Part shown: piece by piece, positions 22,870 through 34,270 of the stretch
Position numbering within the stretch: position 1 is the stretch's first letter
How the letters are laid out: every line of letters starts with the position of its first letter
Origin: Sorghum bicolor
Taxonomy: Eukaryota; Streptophyta; Magnoliopsida; Poales; Poaceae
Reading direction: 5' to 3'
DNA: 64,000 nucleotides
Assembly (NCBI RefSeq): GCF_000003195.3
Contig: NC_012878.2
Span: 50,960,129 to 51,024,128 of the forward strand
Notes under the pieces: model-generated
The model's input: the letters and a program-made list of their open reading frames with translations, nothing else
What the model was told of the DNA's origin: nothing
Databases searched by the model: none
Made by a program: the position numbers and the translations under genes

Positions 22870-24236
22870 TCCGGCTGCACGCGGTGCCGGTTGAGGTCCC
22901 TCGAAGGCTCCAGCGGGGAAATGGCATGGAACTTTGGGCGCGTAAGTTAGAAAAATAGAAGAAGAACACGCAGAAATAAAGGATGCGCCTCTATGTTTAG
23001 TTAAGTTGTGTGCCGATCTTCGAGCAGCACGGGCATGTAAAGAAGCAAGTTACGTCATCTGTTTCAAAATATGAATAGATTTTAATTAACTTTAGAAGCG
23101 GTTGGCATGCCTCTATTGAGGCGAATATCACAGCCATCTCTAGTTTTCCACTTTGTAATGCTGTAATTTTTTTCTTTTTATTTACCCGTCTAATAAAAAT
23201 CTAGCCAAAATCTTTTGGTGTCTTTCGAAAAAAATCGGCGATTTATAAAGGTGGATGCCCAACTACCTAAAAAATAGACTTTCTAGAGATGGGTGACAAT
23301 AATAGCCGCCTCTACATTCTTTAGTTAAATGAAAATAATATTTTGATGCAATTATATGTTTTCACCCATGCTTGCTGCACCTAACCCTGCTGTCGACGCG
23401 ACATGCCTCTGCTCACTATTTTCCATCACCAATTCTTACGAGTCACCCAATTCTAGCTGATACAGGTAGAGAAATTGAATTCACTTCATAGAATCAGCAC
23501 ATGTTTATTAATTCTTAATATCTATGGTTGTCTTTTCCCCCCAAATGGGTTATCTAGAGTTGAGCATTCTTACTTAAATATAAGGACTCGATAGCAGAAA
23601 CCTGTTTTCGAAGACATAGTTAACCAAATTGAAGAACTATAAGTTGAATTATATCAGACATTTTTTCAGTCTTATAAAACAGGAGCTATAAAATATACCT
23701 TCACCTGTTGATATGAGGTTAACTGGCCCATGTCCCATGATCCAGGAAACTCTAAAGTGCCTTTTTTTTTCCTACTGTAACATGCTCAGCAACTCACATC
23801 TTAACAGAAGTTTGACATAGGTACACAAGTTTCATCTACCATCGGATGAGAGTGCTTCAGGTGGTCAGGTCCTTATGATACAGATCTAAATCACTGACGG
23901 CGGAGAATGACCTTTCTGAAGCTGTCATACATAGTGTAAACAACCAAGTTTCTTTAGACGTCAAGTTCGATAATAATACCAGCACAAGACGCACAACAGT
24001 CACATTTTTATCTTTGAAATACAACACTTACAAGACATACACGATCGAGCTTCGTACAGACATTGCCGAATGGAAAGCTCACTTCAACACAGTTTAAGCA
24101 GATTCTGAACACAATGAACTCAGAGTTTAAGCGGATTCTGAACACAATGAACCAACACAATTGTAAACCTAAACATGTTGACTGACGCTGTGACGCACAT
24201 CCCTCGTCCCTCGAGATGTCACAACAATGTTACATT
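22870..24236. other. Intergenic downstream of the LRAT gene
   Basis: No gene. At 23090-23330, degenerate motifs (AAGCGGTTGGCATGCC, ATAGCCGCCTCTA) may be relics of a CACTA-type element. The stretch 23990-24236 is probably the 3'UTR of the minus-strand LRAT gene. Confidence 0.35.
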
Positions 24237-26872
24237 TTAAGCAGCCAGTGTGGCCGTGGCCGTGGCCGGGCTTTCTGCTGCCGGAGCCATCAGCTGGGCG
24301 ATGTTCTCCACAGCACGTATCCTGCCACTGGCCAGTCCGGCCGTCAGGTCCTCGACTTCCACTTTCACCACGTCACGGCGATTGCCAATATCAGCTGCAT
24401 ACCTGCTTGCACAGTACACCCCGACGGCCATCACTGCCATTCCATAGATATTTGTGGTAACCAAGCGGAACGGGGTTGAGACCACTGCGGCGAGAGGTCC
24501 ACCGATGATGGAGATAGCCTGCCCGCTCTGCCCAACAACACCGCGCTCAGCCACAAGAAGGCCAGTCTTGCAGTATATCGCAAAGTCCTCGCAGTTGCTC
24601 TTGAACAGATTGTAGCACCTGAAACCATTGTTCAGCAAGTACTTCGCACGGCGAATCACCGTATCGTCAGGATCAGAGCACGCGAGAGTGCACGTTCCTC
24701 CTCGCGCTTTGGCAAGGAAGAGCGCTGGGTTGACTGCATACTCAAAACGGTAAAGAGCACCCCCAGCTAGGAAGCAGCTGAGGCAAGAGGATACCACGCC
24801 GTTTGTCTCTGTGCTGGTATCACTGGTTTCGTTGGTGCATACCGGGCAAGGCGTGTTGCTTCGTTTTGGGGCAGAACTCACAAGAAGAATATCAACGACA
24901 GTTCCTGTTCCAACCTCCTGGCCACTTCCTCTTGTAAAATGGATCACCTTATCATCACCCATATATATTCCTGTGAGAAATGTATGTTTACAGAAATTTA
25001 CTTTGAATGACACCTAAAATTGCATAGGATTGTGTGCATTGAAAAATTCCTCAATGCATCACAAGGTAGGTTCAGGCTGTTTGGATCACCGTGTCAGTAA
25101 CACAATGAGTGGAAGTGGCATATAACAGGTAAGGTGAACATTCATACATAAGAAAATTCCCCCAACAAAATGCCTACAATGTTTCCTATAAGGTTACCCA
25201 AAGATATACAATCTGCAATAACAATTTCACTTTTTCCATGTAGCCGCTGTCAAAAAGTGATTAAGTAAACCCAAAAACACCTATGCATACGGCAAAACAC
25301 TAAACATAATTTCATTCCTCCCGGGCAGTTTTTGTACCTTCAGTTTGTAGAGTGTGGTCTTTTATATGTGGTCCATCTTTTTTTATATCAAATGTAACCA
25401 GATCATATATTCTTTCTCAACATAATCATCTATCCTGCCAATTCGCGGAAAAAGACAAGTAATTTGATTGCCAACAAACTGTCCACATATGTATCTCATA
25501 TGGTGCAGTTTGAAGGAAGGACTTAAATGATCTCAACTTTACACTAATGAAAGTGTCTCCAGAGCCATTATAACCATTTATTACCAAGCCAATCCGGTAT
25601 GTCCAGTTCCAAATCACAATGCACTGTTTTGTGTACATATTCACAAACTTTTAGTTTGAGAAACATAAAAGGCTGTAAATATCTTCTTTTACAGTGAACT
25701 TTCGAAGCTACCCCACTCACCTAAAATTTACAATTTAAATTTTCTTAGCTGTTAGAGCTTGAGAGCGACAAGAAACAGAAACTTTTGGGAAATGATAAAT
25801 AAAAATAAGAGGGAAAAAGAGGGAACGTAGGCAGTAGTGTTAGACAGGTAACCGGCTAGGCCTTATTGACCGGGTATGGTTTCTATAGATTGGTTTCTAA
25901 CCATAGGCAAGGATATCCAACGGTGGTAATACTCCTATAAACCTAACCTAGATGATCCTTGCCTATGTATGTATCTATGTATTCCATGGATAATCAATCT
26001 ATTGTTTAGCGTGCAATTATTTACCATGTAATTGCATTGCTTTAAGGTAGGACCTCCTTTGAAGGCAAGAATTTCACCTGGTTCGATTCAATTTCCACAA
26101 GATTAGGGGGGTCTATCTAGTTCAAATGGGACTTGTCTGTTTTGTTTGGTCTGACATAAAACTCCTATTGAGTTTGGACCTCAAACTTCGAAGAACGGTA
26201 CAGCAGACCATGGAGAGCATCTAGAGATCAACCATGCTGATTTGATGCACAAACAAAGGGTCCGTAGATATGCTCACCAAACGGTGCTGGTGTTCAAGAT
26301 ATCTAGATAATCAATCCAAGCCCCAGGCAGCCAACGAGACCTCAGACCTCTAGCCTAAAAACATTTTCAGGGCCAATCAGTTCAGAGAAATCCCCTCCCT
26401 GCTAAACCCAAAACATGCGGTGATGAGATCTACACGCACGGCATGAAGTAGATTAGACATCATCGAATAGCGTGAGAGTGGTGCATATAACATGTAAGCC
26501 AAGTCCCCATTTCGCAAATACACGAGTCCAAAACCTCGGCAAATTAATGCCATCCAATCATCCAATCAAAGCTTAAATACAACGGAGTAATAAGCATAAT
26601 ATGAGCAATACAATACAATACGAATCACCTCACCGTGATGCGCGTAGACCCACGCGGCCCTCCAGGAGTAGATGTGATCTCCCGCCTTGAGGCTCTCCTT
26701 CCCAATCCTATCCCAACAACACAAGGGAAAAAAAGTTCTCACAAAAGAAGGGGGAGAAAATAACCGCGCATGCACTGCAGACATCAGACTGGCCAATACG
26801 GATGATGAGTCTAGGAACAAATACCAGAGGAGGAATGAATCCGAGGGGTGACCTGTTTGAGAGGAGACCCAT
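24237..26872 (-). CDS. LRAT-domain (NlpC/P60-like) protein
   Basis: Three exons on the minus strand, 26872-26853, 26707-26634 and 24970-24237, join in frame to 275 aa beginning MGLLSNRIGKESLKAGDHIY. All junctions are GT-AG, and each split codon completes correctly (Arg7, Gly32). The LRAT domain covers about residues 14-170. The likely triad is H31 (AHHGIYMGD), H42 (KVIHFTRG) and C158 (SNCEDFAIYC), as in LRAT/H-rev107 thiol acyltransferase folds. Cys pairs CPVC (73-76) and CLSC (94-97) might bind metal. A hydrophobic stretch at about 184-220 may be a membrane segment. Plant members are poorly studied and the substrate is unknown. The first coding exon is only 20 nt, followed by a 145-nt intron and then a 1663-nt intron. 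It looks intact. Confidence 0.93.
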
Positions 26873-26877
26873 GGCGA

Positions 26878-27121
26878 CGGGGGGAGCCTGCCGGCGGGCG
26901 CGGTCGATGAGTCGATTTGAGCCGGGAACAGAAGCGGCGGAGGAGGGAGAGAGAAGAGAAGAGAAGAGGAGAGGGACGGAAGCGAAGAGGAGGTGGCTTG
27001 CGCGTTTGAGTAACGGAAGGACAAAATGGGGAAAGCCGGTGGGCCGTAGGATGCACGAGACGCTGATCTCACGCGGGCGTCACGCCCGTAACCGTTGCTG
27101 GCTGTCAAAAGGATGATTTTG
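26878..27121 (-). promoter_or_regulatory. 5'UTR/promoter region of the LRAT gene
   Basis: GC-rich leader with a purine-rich block on the plus strand (AGAGAAGAGAAGAGGAGAGG at about 26950), which is a CT-rich leader in the transcript, common in grass 5'UTRs. MITEs begin at 27122. Confidence 0.4.
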
Positions 27122-27359
27122 GGCCTTGTTTAGTTCAAAAAAAATTTTCAAAATTTTTCAGATTCCCCATCACACCGAATCTTTAGACACATGCATGAAG
27201 TACGAAATATAAAGAAAAATAAAAACTAATTACACAGTTTGGTCGGAATTGATGAGACAAATCTTTTGAGCCTAGTTAGTCCATTATTGGATAATATTTG
27301 TCAAATACAAACGAAAGAGCTACAGTGTCTATTTTGCAAAATATTTTAGAAACAAGGCC
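27122..27359 (-). mobile_element. GGCC-type MITE, cluster copy 1
   Basis: GGCCTTGTTTAGTTC to AACAAGGCC with TTG duplicates (27119-27121 and 27360-27362). Confidence 0.85.
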
Positions 27360-27406
27360 TTGGTTCGCTTGACAACTGACGAAAGTGCACAAAAAGCAAT
27401 GTCTCA

Positions 27407-27650
27407 GGCCTTGTTTAGTTCCCAGAAAAGTTTGCAAAATTTTTCACATTTTCCGTCACATCAAAATCTTTAGACGCATGCATGGAGTATTAAATATAGA
27501 CGAAAATAAAAACTAATTGCACAGTTTGGTCGGAATTGACGAGACGAATCTTTTGAGCCTAGTTAGTCTATAATTGGACAATATTTGTCAAATACAAACA
27601 AAAATGCTACAGTGTCAATTTTCCAAAATTTTTCGGAACTAAACAAGGCC
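27407..27650 (-). mobile_element. GGCC-type MITE, cluster copy 2
   Basis: GGCCTTGTTTAGTTCCC to GGAACTAAACAAGGCC; flanks TCA and TCG, a duplication with one change. Confidence 0.88.
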
Positions 27651-27758
27651 TCGGTGAATTTGCTACTAGAAAATTGCAAAAATACTGTTGGTACTCTCGT
27701 TTGAGTAGCATTCTCGCCGAAACAAAATGACAATTTTGCAACAATAAAAACGATACTC

Positions 27759-28002
27759 GGCCTTGTTTAGTTTCGAAAAGTTTTCGGATTTCGGTACTGT
27801 AGCACTTTCGTTTGTTTGTGGCAAATATTGTCCAATTATAGATTAACTAGGATCAAAAAATTCATCTCGCGATTTACAGGTAAAATGTGCAATTAGTTTT
27901 TATTTTCGTCTATATTTAATGTTTCATGCATGTGTTGAAAGATTCGATGTGACGGAGAATCTTGAAAACTTTTTGATTTTCGGGGGTAAACTAAACCAGG
28001 CC
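27759..28002 (+). mobile_element. GGCC-type MITE, cluster copy 3
   Basis: GGCCTTGTTTAGTTTCG to CTAAACCAGGCC with CTC duplicates (27756-27758 and 28003-28005). Inverted relative to copies 1 and 2. Confidence 0.88.
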
Positions 28003-28052
28003 CTCGTTGCTTAATGATTACACGGATCTTGTTGAATGGGGAACATGCCGAA

Positions 28053-28295
28053 AGCCTTGTTTAGTTGCGAAAAGCGAAAAGTTTTCGGTACTGTAGCACT
28101 TTCGTTTGTTTGTGACAAATATTATTCAATCATGGACTAACTAGGATCAAAAGATTCGTCTTGTGATTTACAGCTAAATTGTGTAATTAGTTTTTGTTTT
28201 CGTTTATATTTAATGTTTAATGCATGTGCTACAAGATTCGATGTGACGGAGAATTTTGAAAACTTTTTGGTTTTCAGAGTGAACTATACAAGGCC
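28053..28295 (+). mobile_element. GGCC-type MITE, cluster copy 4
   Basis: AGCCTTGTTTAGTTGCG to ACTATACAAGGCC with GAA duplicates (28050-28052 and 28296-28298). Confidence 0.88.
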
Positions 28296-28342
28296 GAAGA
28301 CTTGAGGACGAAGGTTTCTCGACTAAGAGGAAGTACAACTGA

Positions 28343-28585
28343 GGCCTTGTTTAGTTTCGAAAACTGAAAAGTTTTCGGAACTGTAGCACTTTCGTTTGTT
28401 TGTGGTAAATATTGTCCAATCATAGACTAACTAGAGTTAAAAGATTCGTCTCGTAATTTACAGTCAAACTGTATGATTAATTTTTGTTTTCGTCTATATT
28501 TAATGCTTCATGCATGTGCCGCAAGATTCGATGTGATAGAGAATCTTGAAAACTTTTTGGATTTCGGGATGAACTGAACAAGGCC
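28343..28585 (+). mobile_element. GGCC-type MITE, cluster copy 5
   Basis: GGCCTTGTTTAGTTTCG to GAACTGAACAAGGCC; flanks TGA and TCA do not match exactly. Confidence 0.85.
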
Positions 28586-28810
28586 TCAACAGCAGCGCTG
28601 ATTGATGGATGGTCGCAAGCGTTGTCGGCAGGCACGATCCCGCGGCAAAAACGCGTCTCGTTCGAGGGTTCTGAACCCCATGACGAGCAGTAAAACGACT
28701 CCGGATCCCCGCACCGCACCGAATGTGCGCCACATCGGCATCGGCACGGCGCAAGGTAACCGAGAAGAAGCACGCCGGGCGCAAGGTAAAGCCCATTGGT
28801 TGTCTTGTCG

Positions 28811-28893
28811 GGCATATTTTTTTATTAACCAACATTATTTTTCTCTCACAATAAATCAATAAATAGTATTTTTAGCTATGATTTTTCAAACCA
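28811..28893. mobile_element. Short (about 85 bp) MITE, degraded copy
   Basis: Core ATTTTTCTCTCACAATAAAT is shared with 38990-39070 and 50430-50515. Confidence 0.5.
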
Positions 28894-28899
28894 GCAGCG

Positions 28900-29649
28900 A
28901 TCAGCGAAGGAAGAGGTGGCCACCCAGATTGCGCTGCAAGCTTGTACATTAACAAAAAAAAAAAAAACAGGTCGTGTGCACCTCCAAACCAAAAGAACAG
29001 CAGCGGTATCTAGTACTAGTACCTACTCACGCCCAACAATAGGTTCGCACATGCCTAACCACAAGAATTCACTACAAAACACCGGGAAAGCTTGAAGATA
29101 TACGATTGACTACGGCATATGATTGCTGCAAAACCTTGGTAACGTAGAAAGTGCAGCAAGTATATGCAAGAATCTGATGCAATACGGCGAGGAAGACGTT
29201 GGCCAGCAGCCAAACAAGGAGGCCCGTTCCTTCCTCCAGGTCATTTCCGCTTTTGGCATCAACATTGAGCTTTTCCTTCCAGCGGATATATGCTTCATTC
29301 ATGCACTGGAATTGACTGGCCCGGCATGCTGCAATTTCGACCATCAGATGGAAAAGCACATTCCAGTTCTGGTAGCGGGCAAGCATCGACCGTTTTGCTT
29401 GGACACTAGCCAATCAAGGTTTAACTTCTACTGCCACCAAGAGCACCTCAGGGAAAAGATCAGCTGTTTATCCAAAATAGGCTGACGAGATCCTGATTTT
29501 CAGAAACTCAACAGCAGCAGCAAACAATGTTCTTAACCTATCCTGTGCAATATTGTTTGTGACCAGGGAATCTTAAATACAAGGCCTAAAAACGTACTCC
29601 AACGTGTGATCTTCCTAATTCAATCGGGGCGTCTAAAACATGATTTCCT
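28900..29649. other. Spacer and probable HDA8 3'UTR
   Basis: The stretch next to 29650 is presumably the 3'UTR of the deacetylase. A minus-strand open stretch at 29072-29413 has no recognisable homology. No independent gene can be supported. Confidence 0.4.
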
Positions 29650-32600
29650 CTAAATGTCCTTCAGGAAAGGAACCGATTCCTTCCAGCAACTCCTTACCAT
29701 GTCGACAACTTTCATAGTGTACTCCTCATCCTCGGGGTAGTAAGCGATCGGGTCATCAAGGAGCGGGGCTTCCAGATCCAAAACTCCTTCCAGTGTAGCA
29801 TGCAGACAGTATGCTGAATAAGTGATGTGGTAACCCCCTTCCTGGACAACCAATATTTGCCCGTTGCTATGTCGATTAGCCAGGCTCCTCATTATTTGTC
29901 CAATTTTCCTGTAGCCTTCCATGGTCAAGCACTGTCTTCCATTGGGATCAAACTGCATAAGTCAAAACATAATGTAATTATTGTTTGTCTAGCAGGTGCC
30001 ATAGTGTCTCTAAGAAAAATTCTCTTTCTAAAAACGTTTGCAATTATCACCAACCAACAGAATTTTGATGAACAGTAAAGAAAGACGAGGAAAATGTGAA
30101 CTTAGGTGTGCTCAAGCAGCATCACATGACAAAAGAAATTCAATGTCATAACTACTAAAATCTAAAGATAATGTTTGGATTCACTAGGATATACTATATC
30201 AAAACCAAATGTGGGTTTGGGTTATGTGGAAATTTTTAACATGTATTCACTTGAGTCAGATTAATAATCATATAAAACTCAAACAGAGAATCTTACTAAC
30301 TTCTTATAAGAGTAAATAACCCTAAAAGAATCGTTTACATAATAACTCAGACTGGCAGCCTGTTCAGCTCTCTCCTTGTGATCACATATGAGTCACGTGT
30401 GGAAGTGCGATTGCCCGAAGTTAATGATGAGGATGCATACAGGTTGCTCCCAGACATTGACCCAAGAAATATACTTTACAAAACTTGGATCCACAAGTGC
30501 AGGTGGTGGTCTCGGCAGAGCCAATCAAGCTTGCACTAGTTTTCTTTCTTTCTTTCATAGTTGGTCTCAGGGAAAGGAAGAAAAGAGAATAGGACATTAT
30601 GAACAACTTTGATAAAATTTGCCAGGGAGCGAATGAAGCAGCAATGTTCTCTATCATGTAAACATAACCTAGCCAAATTTGAGCCTGTCCTATCTAGACT
30701 GCAGTTGTTTATGACTTTAGTTTGGGGCCCTCTGAATAGCAGCGATCTACTACTCAGGGGGCAGTTGCAGAGTGCCCAGCAGTTGGCACAGCAGCACCAT
30801 ATCTCCGAAGACAACGCCTTGCTACCTCGGCATAGAGGGGGCGAATAATTTTCTGGGACAGGCACAAGTGTGCTTTGCCTCTCTGTCCTGCTTCAAGCCT
30901 TCAACTACAAGGACTATGTAAGTGTGTTGCACTCAGCTATCTGTTGTTATATGTGCAATATCTAATGCTACTTTCTTTTTTAGCCTTTTTTTTCCCTCAG
31001 AACAAGCGCTTATTATTGGTTAAAGGCTGAATTGCAGCTATGGGTTCGAATGTGATGCTCGATGATCAATATGGGTTCAGTGACATTCATGTATATTTAA
31101 GAATCTAGTAAAGGCTGGTTTACTCATGAAAAAATTTGTTCATTGATCGTTTATGTTGTCACATTATCTCCATTGAGCACTTTCTCATTGCAACGTGATC
31201 TGTATACTTCATGATAATTGTGTGTAATTGATCAACTGTGAACTAGTTGAGCTAAATTCTGGAAATGGATTCTACTGTGCTTAGTCAAGGATCCTAAAAG
31301 CCTTTTAGGCCTTGGATGATCATTGTTTGGTAACCCGTACTGAGAGAATCATTAGAGGATAATTCCTGTAGCCTCTTTTCCAGTTATATTCACCTGGTTA
31401 TTGTGCCAAGTAAAAATGATGTTTGCTTATGACTTTGTGAGTAGCATAAAATCTGTCCTGATCCGCTGATTAAATGTTCATCATGTTTACAGCAATCTTA
31501 TCATGGTTCTTGTATGGGAATCATTTTTAGTTGCTAAAGTGCACCTTATCCTACAACAGGTTGCACTTGACAAATCAAAATCACCAAAAGTACATCTGGG
31601 ACCAAGGTAACACCTAGAAATATGACCTATTGGCTATTTGGTCCATGGATTTTAAGCATCACAATAAAGCACCAGTTAAATAGAGTCAACTATTCTCATT
31701 ATTTGTCAACGTCAGCCACATCCACTAACTGCTAATGTAATCTTTACTTAGCAAAATTGGCTCATGAAGCAATGGATTGACCGCACAAATACATGGAATT
31801 CTAACTAGATTAATGGAAGCAACATGTAATGTAGCAAGGAAAAGTGGAAAACAAGTGTGTGAACTAAACTTACCGCACTAGAATCTTGGCCAATCACCAA
31901 AACTAAAAGCTGAGGCTGAAACTTATCAATCGCTGGAACAACCAACTCGTTCATCGCATATTCATACCCAGCATCTCCACTTCCATTAGGCAAAGGTATA
32001 TTGAGATTGTACCCAAGCCCCTTGCCTTCACCAATCTCATCGACGGAGCCACTTTGCGGATGCGATGGCCCCCAAGAACCATGCCTCATGTGAAGAGACA
32101 TTGTCAACACATTGTCTGTGCGATAGAAGCCCTCTGCAGTACCATTCCCGTAGTGTACATCAATATCCACAACAGCAACCTTTGCACGCCCGGAATCCAG
32201 AGCCAGCTGCACAGCAAGTCCGGCATTGTTCAGAAAGCAGTAACCATCTGCATGGCCGGGCTGCGCGTGGTGGCCAGGGGGCCGAACCAACGCGTAGGCC
32301 AGGTTCCCGTGCCCATCTAGTATGTGCTTCACAGCAGAGAGCGTGGTTCCGGCCGCTAGAAGCACCGCGCCCCAGGAGCCCGGGTTCAAGAATGTGCCCT
32401 CGCAGAGCTTCTTGGCTCCGGTGGCGTTCGCCTGCACAAGCTCCTCTATGTATTCTGCAAACCAACCACAAGAAGATTTTAGCACCGTGAAGGTAACTGA
32501 ATTTTGCTCAGCGTTTACAAATATACTCCACAATACAATGCAAACACCACAAAAAGAGACAATTTGAATTTGGTGAACCTAAGATTCCAGAATATGATGA

Positions 32601-33235
32601 TCAGGTAGTGAGAGCTACTTGCTCCAGGTTGGTAAATGAAGTTGTTTTGGACAACGACACAATCTCCAAAGCATAACTTCCATTTCTTACTTTTATAAAA
32701 ATATTTATTGGAAAGTGATATATGTGTATTTTTATGAAAGCACATTTCAAGACAAAGTTATTCATATGGTTTTCACATTTCCAAACTCAACAATTACCTC
32801 ATGTTTGACCTAAACCTTATACAAAACGACTTCTTTTATCAACGTGGAGGGAATACAAGAAAGTCTGTGAGGGGATTTCGGCTTTGGGGTTTGACCTGAG
32901 GAGTGGAAGGAGCGAAGCTCGGAGGCGTGGGCGGGGCGGCCCGAGTGCCAGGAGAGGAAGTGCGCGATGGGCCCGCGGCGGAGGATGGAGACCATGTTGC
33001 GGACGCGGTCGGCGTTCTCCGGGTGCTGGTCGAGCACATCCAGGAATCCCGGATCGCGGCCCGAGTCGAACACGCCGCGGCCGGCGTCGTGGGCCAGCAT
33101 GCCCTCGTGCCAGAATACCGCCAGCTTGTTTCCCGGAACCGGCGGTGGCGCCTCCGCCGGCGGCGGTGAGGATTCGGACGCCATCGGCGGCTCGGCGCGG
33201 GGGATTTCGCTTCCAGTGACGGCGCTGCTGTTCAA
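29650..33235 (-). CDS. HDA8: Class II histone deacetylase, HDA8-type
   Basis: Three exons on the minus strand, 33235-32896, 32454-31874 and 29952-29650, join in frame to 407 aa with GT-AG junctions (SFHSS-E-YIEEL; GQDSSA-FDPNGR). The enzyme removes acetyl groups from lysines with a zinc-water mechanism. The catalytic signatures are all present: RPPGHHA (about 171-177), DIDVHYGNGT (210-219, zinc ligands D212 and H214), VIGQDSSAFDP spanning the last junction (third zinc ligand Asp), and QEGGY near the C-terminus. Arabidopsis HDA8 is the closest protein I recognise, with VFWHEGMLAHDAG and GFLDVLDQHPENADRV at the N-terminus. Met18 (33184) is an equally good start and gives 390 aa, nearer to HDA8's length. 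The first intron carries a Stowaway-like MITE; the second is 1921 bp. No stop or frameshift is seen, so it is probably active. Confidence 0.95.
32636..32858. mobile_element. Degenerate Stowaway-like MITE in HDA8 intron 1
   Basis: GGACAACGACACAATCTCC and TTTTTATGAAAGC-type body, ending GTGGAGGGAATAC. It is related to 1298-1499 and 37078-37190. Confidence 0.6.
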
Positions 33236-33369
33236 CCTTCAACGCCTCAGTCTGACTCATCAGTGTCCCAGCAACATTGAGCGGACTTGGTGTTTGCATG
33301 GGCCAGAATGAGAGCCCATGGGCTCTAATTTGTGCTGCTCTCCTCGGGAGATGTAAGTACATGGGCCTT

Positions 33370-33646
33370 TGGCGCTAGCAGTTCTGCTGCGAGTCTTTCT
33401 TCGTTTTCAATTGAAATTCAAAACTGGTTTCAAAAAAAAATTGAAATTCAAAACGTATAGCTATTTTGGGAGGTTGGGATCTTGCACTTTTCATTTTGTA
33501 GAATATATGCCAAAATGGTTACGGTAGGTTTTGAAATTTACCATTTTTTGCCATTGCCAAAACACACACACACAGACCACACACAAACACAATATGTTGC
33601 CGCTTGCACCTAGTGGCAAACACCAAGAAAAGGCTGCGTGCACCTA
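33370..33646. other. HDA8 upstream region
   Basis: AT-rich, with a short CA run (33563-33572). No gene. Confidence 0.4.
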
Positions 33647-33869
33647 GGCCTTGTTTAGTTCATAAAAATTTTCGAATTTGACTACTACAACACTTTCGTT
33701 TATATTTGATAATTATTATCTAATTATGAATTAACTAAGCTCAAAATATTTATCTTGTAAATTATAAATAAACTATATAATTAGTTATTTTTTATCTATA
33801 TTTAATGCTTCATGCATGTACCGATTTGAGTTGATGAAAAATCTTAAAAAATTTTGGAAACTAAGCTAG
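33647..33869 (+). mobile_element. GGCC-type MITE, right end degraded
   Basis: Starts GGCCTTGTTTAGTTCAT; the body has ACTTTCGTTTATATTTGAT; ends GGAAACTAAGC. Confidence 0.75.
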
Positions 33870-34002
33870 AAAACACCAAGAAAATCCAATGGAATCTATT
33901 GGGCGGTTCGGATCTTGCATCTTGGCAAGTTGGCATACTGGTATGTGGCTACTGCTAGCACTGTCATGTCAGGCTGCTCACATGCTGTGCACATTATACA
34001 TT

Positions 34003-34270
34003 TATACTCCTTTCAAAAGGTTACCCTCTCCTTTCAAAAGAATTACAAAAATTCAAGTAAAGTACAATTTTCATCCACAAATAAATGCACATTTCATTTT
34101 TCAAGGAATTAATTTTTTAATTTGACCAAATATATATAAAAATATACTAATATTTATCATATGTAATATTTATCATTAGATTGAGCATAAAATATACTTT
34201 AATAATATACTTAAAATAATTTGACTCTTTAGAAAGCGAAACGTGTATTTATTTATGAACGGAGAGAGTA
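34003..34270. mobile_element. Possible old Stowaway-like MITE
   Basis: Left TACTCCTTTC and right GAACGGAGAGAGTA resemble worn Stowaway ends, and the interior is AT-rich. Weak support. Confidence 0.3.

Noticed and set aside
29071..29090. CACTACAAAACACCGGG as a possible CACTA terminus
   Set aside because: No partner end or 3-bp duplication was found.
29072..29413. Minus-strand open stretch of 113 codons downstream of HDA8
   Set aside because: No ATG start, no clear acceptor and no recognised protein; it may be 3'UTR or a worn fragment.
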